Shown here: positions 57,001-64,000 of the stretch, in pieces | How the letters are laid out: each line of letters begins with the position of its first letter | Position numbering within the stretch: position 1 is the stretch's first letter | Source: Ascaris suum | Taxonomy: Eukaryota > Nematoda > Chromadorea > Rhabditida > Ascarididae | Length of the DNA: 64,000 nt | Assembly: GCA_013433145.1 (NCBI GenBank) | Contig: CM024189.1 | Span: 7,928,001 to 7,992,000 of the forward strand | Reading direction: 5' to 3' | Notes under the pieces: generated by a model | What the model was told of the DNA's origin: nothing | Seen by the model: only the letters and a program-made list of their open reading frames with translations | The model's database searches: none | Position numbers and translations under genes: made by a program

Positions 57001-58598
57001 GTGTTATATTTTCTTGCCAAATTCCATAAGTCCATAATCGAACAATCAAACTAGTCGGTAGTTGAATAATCATCACTTTTTTTTTGCAATATCAATGCTC
57101 AAATGATTTTGGAGGTTCCCAACAATATTTCCCTTTAGAAAAAAATTTACTATCATGTCGAATGCACGGTTACCGACCAAATATAAGGGAAAATCTTTGG
57201 TGCGGAACAATTAGAAAGTTCTCACTGAAAAAAGTTTTCATCCATTTGCACAGGAATCGATCGCGTTCATAAGCCAACCCCCCCCCCCCTTCAATTAACA
57301 AATAATTAAATGATGTGGAAAGCTTCGGCGCTAACTGCAAGTTAATGCCGGTTTATTCGTTCGTTGAGAGGAATTTGCCGTTGATGTTCAAAATCAAAAT
57401 TCCCCTCGTCAATTGGATTGCGTGCATCGACGATAATCAAAACATTCATATACGCGCTTATCTAGCTGGGGCTTGTTCATCCACACTGCATCGACGATTC
57501 TGTCTTTTAGTATCATACTGATAGTGACATTTGGACAATATAACGTTCTATTTTATGCACATGCCTCTTCAAAGAGTTTCACTTAATTCCTCACACAACA
57601 TACTTTTGATTGAAAGTCCCCCGAAAAATATGAATAGAACATTGAAATAACATGTTGAGCCTATCCACACCGAAAAAAAAAAAGGAAAAGCATCATTGTG
57701 AAGGCAACATGGCCCAGAAAAAAACAACAGTTATCGATCCACTATGGGATATTTCTTTCACGCGAAACGCCAACGCTCAAATCACCAATTTGCTAGTGCT
57801 TAAATTAGCGTGAGGCATTAATGGATATTAAAAAAAAACTTTTTTTTTCAATGTTTGCACGAATAGAAAAGACAGGTTGAAAATCATACAACGGAAAATG
57901 ATAGAGATATGCGACGTTTCAAGAAAGAAAAAAGACGTTAACGTTCAAAAACGATGCTGCTTTTAAAGGAAAAAAAGAATGTTCGTTTAAAACGAAAGCA
58001 TGCATAACAAAGTAAACTCATTCCATTCAGTGAAAGTAGGAAGAATTATCCCGGAAGGGAGAGGCGAATTTCACTTTCATATCATGTCGCCATAGCGGCC
58101 ATACAGGAGTAGGAAGCAAGAAAACGTCGATGTTGAAACCTCTTGCAATGGTCGTCAAAAAGCTATCCGTACCGCCGGTTATACATTCATCTTCACTTAC
58201 AGTGAGTCGTTTTGGGAAGGAACTGCATTGCTAATGAGCGCTCACCTCGAATATCAGAGCCGCTTTGTACTTTAGTACACAGATAGCTCGTGGCGTGGCG
58301 GACTAGTGCACTGAATTCTAGAAACTGTTAGCAATATCCACATTCTTATCAGGCTTTTTCCACTATTTATCTCACCCCTTCCCCCAGCGTTTTTATTTGG
58401 AATATACACTTCTTCTGATGTCAGTGAGTGCCGCAAATTTCTCCGTTAGCTCTCGTTCACATGATTAAGGTCCAGTCTTGAAATTTTATGCGTGATAGGC
58501 GTGGAGGGCTCAAACAGGACGAATACGTTGGGCAACAAGGTTCCTAGGAAAAAGTGTGACAATTTCTAACCTTTTGTGTATTCACCGTTTGGTGCCAT
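48082..58598 (-). CDS. unc-78: Actin-interacting protein 1 (UNC-78/WDR1), 14 WD repeats
   Basis: Thirteen exons on minus: 58598-58571, 56676-56555, 56369-56131, 55393-55222, 54449-54363, 53425-53241, 52838-52618, 52177-52101, 51228-51135, 50541-50336, 49960-49823, 48699-48513 and 48188-48082. All phases agree and give 620 aa, against 611 in C. elegans UNC-78. It starts MAPNGEYTK, then [12 protein letters not shown]. Diagnostic blocks are [97 protein letters not shown] and [19 protein letters not shown]. Family knowledge: AIP1 folds into two seven-bladed propellers and works with ADF/cofilin to sever and disassemble actin filaments. In C. elegans it is needed for sarcomere organisation in body-wall muscle. 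C. elegans also has the paralogue AIPL-1, and I cannot tell which is the closer orthologue. The ATG lies 15 bases behind a strong acceptor (aaattttatttcag), consistent with SL trans-splicing. Intron 1 is the longest, at about 1.9 kb. Confidence 0.95.
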
Positions 58599-58613
58599 TG
58601 TGTCAATCGTGGC

Positions 58614-58627
58614 CTGAAATAAAATTT
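58614..58627 (-). promoter_or_regulatory. Splice acceptor before the unc-78 start codon
   Basis: On minus, aaattttatttcag stands directly before the first exon, 15 bases from the ATG. It is either an SL trans-splice site or the acceptor for a non-coding 5' exon upstream. Confidence 0.5.
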
Positions 58628-59322
58628 ACAAGCGTTTCGACGAATGCGAATTGCTTTCAGCGAAGAGTGCCGCAAAGAACACCCTAGCAAATCAAACGAA
58701 CAATATTTTAATCAAAATGAACCATAGTACGAGTAGATATCTTGATGAAAACCAATGACTTAACTTTTAGTCTATCAAATATAGAGGAATGTATGAGATT
58801 TGTCCTGGACTTTAGGTGCCCGTTCGAATACCTAATAATTATGTGATCAAGACGTATAATCCCTCTTCCTGCCCATTCCTCGACCATGGCACGAAACTCG
58901 CTTTAAGAAAAAACGTCATTCAGGTATCCCTGGTCTATTAAAGATTGCAGAATCGTAAAGATATTTTACATACTAGCTTAAATGCCTTGTAACCTGGACA
59001 TGTAACTATGCAATAACTTTCATTTACCTTTGAATCAAAGAAAATAGTTTACAAGTATTTCGTCATTCTCGAAGAATCCTATTTAGCTAAAAAGTGACGA
59101 ATTTTTCGATAAACGATTCGCATTTCTGCTAAAGAACAAACCACAGCAACAAACTAACTGATACAGCAATAGTTATCTACATCAATTCTTTAACACTAAA
59201 CAATAAAATCTACAGATACGTACAGCATAAATGGATAAACACAATAAAAGAGATGATCCATTGGAACTCGATTGAGCACTACTATCCTCATATTAAAAAC
59301 ATCTTATTCGCTCAACACTTAC

Positions 59323-59422
59323 AATCAACGGACAATTTTAGCACCACCTCAACCCTAGCCGGAGCACAAACTGCAGCTGCATTCGTCGCGAACACAACGC
59401 CTCCACCACTCAATTGAGTCAT
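59323..59422 (-). CDS. Possible alternative first coding exon of unc-78
   Basis: ATG at 59422-59420 starts a 33-codon open segment (MTQLSGGGVVFATNAAAV, then APARVEVVLKLSVD). It ends at a strong donor (gtaagtg) in phase 1, the same phase as the normal first exon. Spliced to the second exon at 56676 it would continue in frame into AVFASLPRT. Joined to the exon at 58613 it would instead meet a TGA after four codons. Codon content looks protein-like, but no known AIP1 N-terminus resembles it. It could belong to an unrelated gene. Confidence 0.3.
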
Positions 59423-59710
59423 CAATAGTTTCAAGTTTAACAAATATGCTTCGTACTGGAGCAGCATTCGCTGCGGCTATCGTTCGCAATTGTCCAATTA
59501 CTGTATGAGCAACTGCGCTCCAGCTGCTACGTACGTTGTGTTGATTATTGCCAGCTGCCTAAAATCAGCGTACGCAATCCGCCTGATTGGCATCATTGAG
59601 CGATTGATTAACGAGTCAACGGAAATAGGCGTTTGGGAACGAAAAATAAAATCAGAGAAGAAGAATCTGACGGCCAGAGATTGAGTACCAATTAGAACAA
59701 CGCCGCTAAT

Positions 59711-59867
<157 letters not shown>

Positions 59868-60511
59868 CAACTGAGATAAGCACAATCGGAAATGAGGAAA
59901 GGCATTCGGCCGTGCACGTAATTACGTAAAAAACTCAATGTGAGATTTGCAATAATACTACTCTAGAGTGTTGCCAATTTGCATTTGCAGCATAGTGCGA
60001 CATAAAATCTTGAGAATTTTCTCCATGTTGGATTCGTTTTTCCTCACATTGAACAGATACGTTTGAACTTTGCAGATATTTATGGATTTTGCATGAACTT
60101 ACCTGTGAGGTATTGCATGCATGAACTCATGTGTTTCTCTCAACCTTTCCAAAAGTTAGCCACTTGAATGTTTATTTATCATTAATCCGATCAACTTATT
60201 ATTTAAACGAGGAAAAAATTTGTACTCTCTCATCGATTTCTATCTGCACAGCAAAGTTTATGATGTGATCAGGTGTCCATAATTTAGAAAAGCGGTATTT
60301 ATGATTAGAAGAGAGAATGAGAGAAAAAAAGAGGGGAGGGAAAAAGTGTAATAGTTACGTGGCAAACGTTCTTCATAATTTTCCTACTCTTATTGCAAAT
60401 AGCAATACGTTTTATGTTTTATTTGTGCGAGAAAATTGTTCATATTGGGGCGATAATGAATTCACCAAACGCTATTGAATAAAATATTCCTTTTATTGTA
60501 TCGGAGGATTT

Positions 60512-60539
60512 CATTATTATTATTATTGTTATTATTATT
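60512..60539 (+). repeat. (ATT)n short repeat
   Basis: About nine units of ATT/TTA with one G substitution, in intergenic sequence. Confidence 0.8.
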
Positions 60540-62830
60540 CATTTCTAAATAATCGTATTCGTCAATGATCGTTTCGTGAACATGCGAGTTGACGATTCGT
60601 TTAAGTCGAATTTTTTTTATTTCTTATTTTTTTCCTTTCCTTTGCCCGTTTCACATTCATGCGTTTTTTTTTTTTGCATCCTTTCTTTTCTCGAAAATGC
60701 ATTACTACAATATCCTATCGAAGCTTACATATGCATATTATTTGTTTGTTTACTAATTCTAGCTTGAAAAACACAAAACCACTATCTTAGCATCTGATTG
60801 ATGTAGTATAACAGTATAATGATGTAAACCATGTTTACTTTTGAATGCTTATTTCTGCTATGAATTATCGTCACATAAGCCTACCTGAAATTTTCCAGCC
60901 AAACTTTGGTCAACAGGTGGTGAGGTGCGACGGAAGCGTATTTTGGTGGAAATTTTCAATTGCTTAGGAAATATATCAAAAGCGTTATCTCATTATTTTC
61001 ACGCATTTTTGTAAATTTGCATTTGCTATAGTGCATCATCGCAATATCCTGTCTGTTTGATTTATTTGTCTGTAATGGTATGCTTGTCGGTTTGTCCGTT
61101 TGCAATTGCAACTCAAGAACCGCTAAATAGCACGATTTGACGAATATTACATATGATGCGATGCAATAACTCCCTCTGCTATCATTCAACTTAGTCCTTT
61201 GGTTTCAAAAGAATTTATGAACATTAAAACGTGCTGGAAAAAATTTTCAGCTTCTTATGCTGTTCGGTTCATCGAGAAATCGATCATTTGTAGAAGATTT
61301 GCGTGGATATTCGCATTAACTAAAATATGAGAACATTAATGCGAACATTTTATTATTATTTGATTGCAAATAAAATTGTTTTGCTGAATTGAGCAAAATG
61401 AAAAAGCGTTGGGTATCATGTTTTTCTTGCAATATCCTTTTGCACTTATTCGAATACTAACGGAGACAGAGATAGTCGATTTAACGAATTATAATGGAGA
61501 TATATCGTAACAGCTTCTCTAGCGTACCTCTCTCTTAATCCTTTTTTTTTTTTTTTTTCATCGTTTCAATGCGTTCAATTCTCTGAATTTCAATGAATCT
61601 ATTAATCTAATATTTGCGTAGTGAATTTCACTTGCAGATCGAATATATTTCGTATAGCATATAACTCCTCTCTTGTTGGAAATAATTTCTTTAAGTAAAT
61701 CAATAATTATTTCGAATTATCCGTGAAAATAATCGATAATTTAAGCAGAATAACTTAGACTAGTGAAAAAATTATTATTATAAACGGATAAAATATCAGA
61801 AAAAAAAACGATCAATGATAAGGCCGTGATCTTTCATTTTACTCAAAAAAAAAAAAAAAAGACGATGAAACGTTGAGAGATACAAACGATAAAATATGTA
61901 AAATATAGCATATATGATGAATAATTTTGTTTTTATCAACTATCATTGATAAATATAATAATCCGTTTATTTTTATCTATAAGAGTTTCGCTTATATAAA
62001 TAATTAAAAATGGATTAATTTTTGCACTCTTTAGGAAATAATACGAGGAAAATAATTCAACGTTACAATTATGAATGATATTAGTATGTAATATATTCAT
62101 AGATGTTTGAAATTAATTTAGTGGAATATTTTTGAGAAAGTTGATGATGTTGGTTGTTGTTTTTTTGCTGCAAAATATTGTCATCATAAGAGGATAGTTT
62201 TTTTTTTTTTTTTTTGCAATTTAATTCTCTTTATTCTCATTCGAATAAAGACAATGCTATGAAAAAATGCACAATAAAAAGCGATTGCAAAGGAAGTTGA
62301 GCGAAAAAAAAAAATAAAATTGATTAGATTTTATTTATGAATTTAAAAAAAATTCTTTTTTTTTTTTTAATTGAAACGATTCTACACTAATATTTTGCAA
62401 AGTGAAAAATACTTTTGAGATAATTCCTTAAAATTGCAATTTGCAACTGCAATAAAATTTGCAACAATGATCATCATCAAAGAAATACTCTCGAATGTGC
62501 AATATGCAATTGCGCATAGCTATCTTAATATTCGTCAATATTTTTATTTCCCTTGAAAACTTTTGCAATCAATAAATCTCTGTCGACCTGAAATTCATGT
62601 TTCATTTATTTTTTCATTTATCTCGATAGAAATCTTGAGCACTACACTTATAAATAGATAAATATGTGCATTGCAACAGTGGTCTTTTTTGCCGTATTGA
62701 TGGATTCCGTTAAAAGTGTCTATTTTCTAAAATTAGGAACAGAAAATGAAATTCTACTAGATCGATAAAAATTCATAGGTATATGAAATTAGTTTTAAAG
62801 ATATTATTTAGAGGTTGTTTTACGGTTTTC

Positions 62831-62913
62831 AGGTTAAAGGTTTTAAGGTTAAAGGTTAAAGGTTTAAAGGTTAAAGGTTAAAGGTTTTAAGGTTTAAAAG
62901 TTTTAAGGCTTTA
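62831..62913 (+). repeat. Degenerate TTAAAGG heptamer array
   Basis: About eleven units of AGGTTAA/AGGTTTAA/AGGTTTTAA in tandem, with unit length varying by one or two T. It is G-containing on one strand like a telomere-type repeat, but it differs from the nematode telomere unit TTAGGC. Confidence 0.8.
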
Positions 62914-64000
62914 ATTAAAGATATGATTGTAATTAAAGAAAGATTATTATTTTTGCCAAATGCGATATAATTTAGGAGAGTTGTTGATGCATTCAAAATT
63001 AAACCGCATAATGAATAATGCAATAGTTCAGAGAACATATGAGAATATTTTCAAATATAGCTAGTGAATATGTTCATTGAGTGAAAATGGTTGCACATAG
63101 ATAAACAAGCAATCCACCATACCCAAAAAAAAACCTCCACAAATAGCAACGGAATCAATAAACAGCTGCTCAAATTACTGATGGGAGCATAACTGACGTT
63201 TACAGTCTAGATAGGAACGTATCTCATGAGTATTGTTGCTCGAATTTTAACGCTTCATTTACATCGGAAAATTTTCGATTTTTTTTTTTTGCAGCTGAAT
63301 TTTTCTATTTATTTTTATCCTTGCCGTTCTAGTGCTCTTCAGAAGCCTCCTAAAATTACTGTGGGACAGATGTTTTGTAGTCGTGACAATATTCTTTGTT
63401 TGTTGAAATGCAAATAACGAGAAGTCATTTACAGCATAGTTAGAGATGCCCTAAGGTTTCAAAAAGTAAGAAGAAAAAGCGGCAAGGTTTAGAGAAAAAC
63501 AGGTGCATTTACAGAATTATCCAATGATATCTCCAACTGTATATGTTTACCCACTTTGGGACTTTTGAATTAAATAAGTAAATTATGAATAACCAATAAT
63601 ATGGTGACTTCTCAAGTACTATTCATTAATCGCTCCGTACCGCTAAAAAGAGTATTTTCACGTCACTCCATAAAATTTTTCTTGTAGCGATCTTCAAGAT
63701 GTTCTTCAAGGCATCATCATCTAGCTAGGAGAACTGTAACATATTAAAGCATGCTCCGAATTGAGCGCTCCGAATATGAAGCGCTTATAATACTTTCGAA
63801 TCACCATATTTCATAGACATACCATTAGGCTCAATTGGCTATTTCTGAAGTTTTCATGAAGTGGTTACATTTAGACGATAAACAAACGATGAGAACGGTT
63901 AGAAATTTTCAATATTCTAACATAAGAAATCATTCTAAAGCGGAAAATTTTCGACCACTCGAACGAATATTGCACTCAAATCTTTATTCATCACATTCAT

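Overview
The window is eukaryotic and almost certainly comes from a chromadorean nematode. The base composition is AT-rich. Genes are split into short exons by introns of about 60 bp to 2.5 kb, with acceptors of the type TTTTCAG. The first usable ATG codons lie 11-15 bases behind a strong splice acceptor, as expected for spliced-leader trans-splicing. The actin-interacting protein encoded here most resembles nematode UNC-78. I cannot place the species. No prokaryotic, viral or CRISPR features were seen.

Layout. (1) About 0.2-9.2 kb, minus strand: most of a TBC1D23-type gene (inactive TBC domain, rhodanese-like domain, C-terminal PH-like region). Its 3' end runs off the left edge and its 5' end was not located. 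(2) 9.2-15.4 kb: no gene I can prove, only a few coding-like scraps. (3) 15.4-16.3 kb, plus strand: a broken, intron-containing copy of the exon-junction-complex protein Y14/RBM8A (C. elegans rnp-4), with an in-frame stop in RNP1. A coding-like segment of unknown origin follows it. (4) 16.6-21.3 kb: intergenic, with an (AT)n array. (5) 21.4-38.8 kb, plus strand: a complete 16-exon gene for an SGSM3/RUTBC3 homologue (TBC-SH3-RUN). The reconstructed product is 808 aa and every exon junction keeps frame. (6) 38.8-42.7 kb: intergenic, with a (TTTG)n array. (7) 42.7-45.4 kb, plus strand: phase-compatible exons for a small unrecognised protein ending in a single transmembrane helix. (8) 45.4-48.1 kb: intergenic. 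(9) 48.1-58.6 kb, minus strand: a complete 13-exon unc-78/WDR1 (AIP1) gene of 620 aa, with a possible alternative first exon at 59.3-59.4 kb. (10) 59.4-64 kb: AT-rich sequence without a recognised gene, holding a TTAAAGG-type tandem repeat.

The genes do not form one pathway. TBC1D23 and SGSM3 both belong to Rab/endosomal trafficking families, UNC-78 works with cofilin in actin filament turnover, and the Y14 copy looks dead. The exon coordinates come from reading splice sites by eye and checking codon phase, and are backed by family conservation recalled from knowledge rather than by alignment software. The less-described items are the tail-anchored small protein gene, the Y14 relic, and the alternative unc-78 5' exon.
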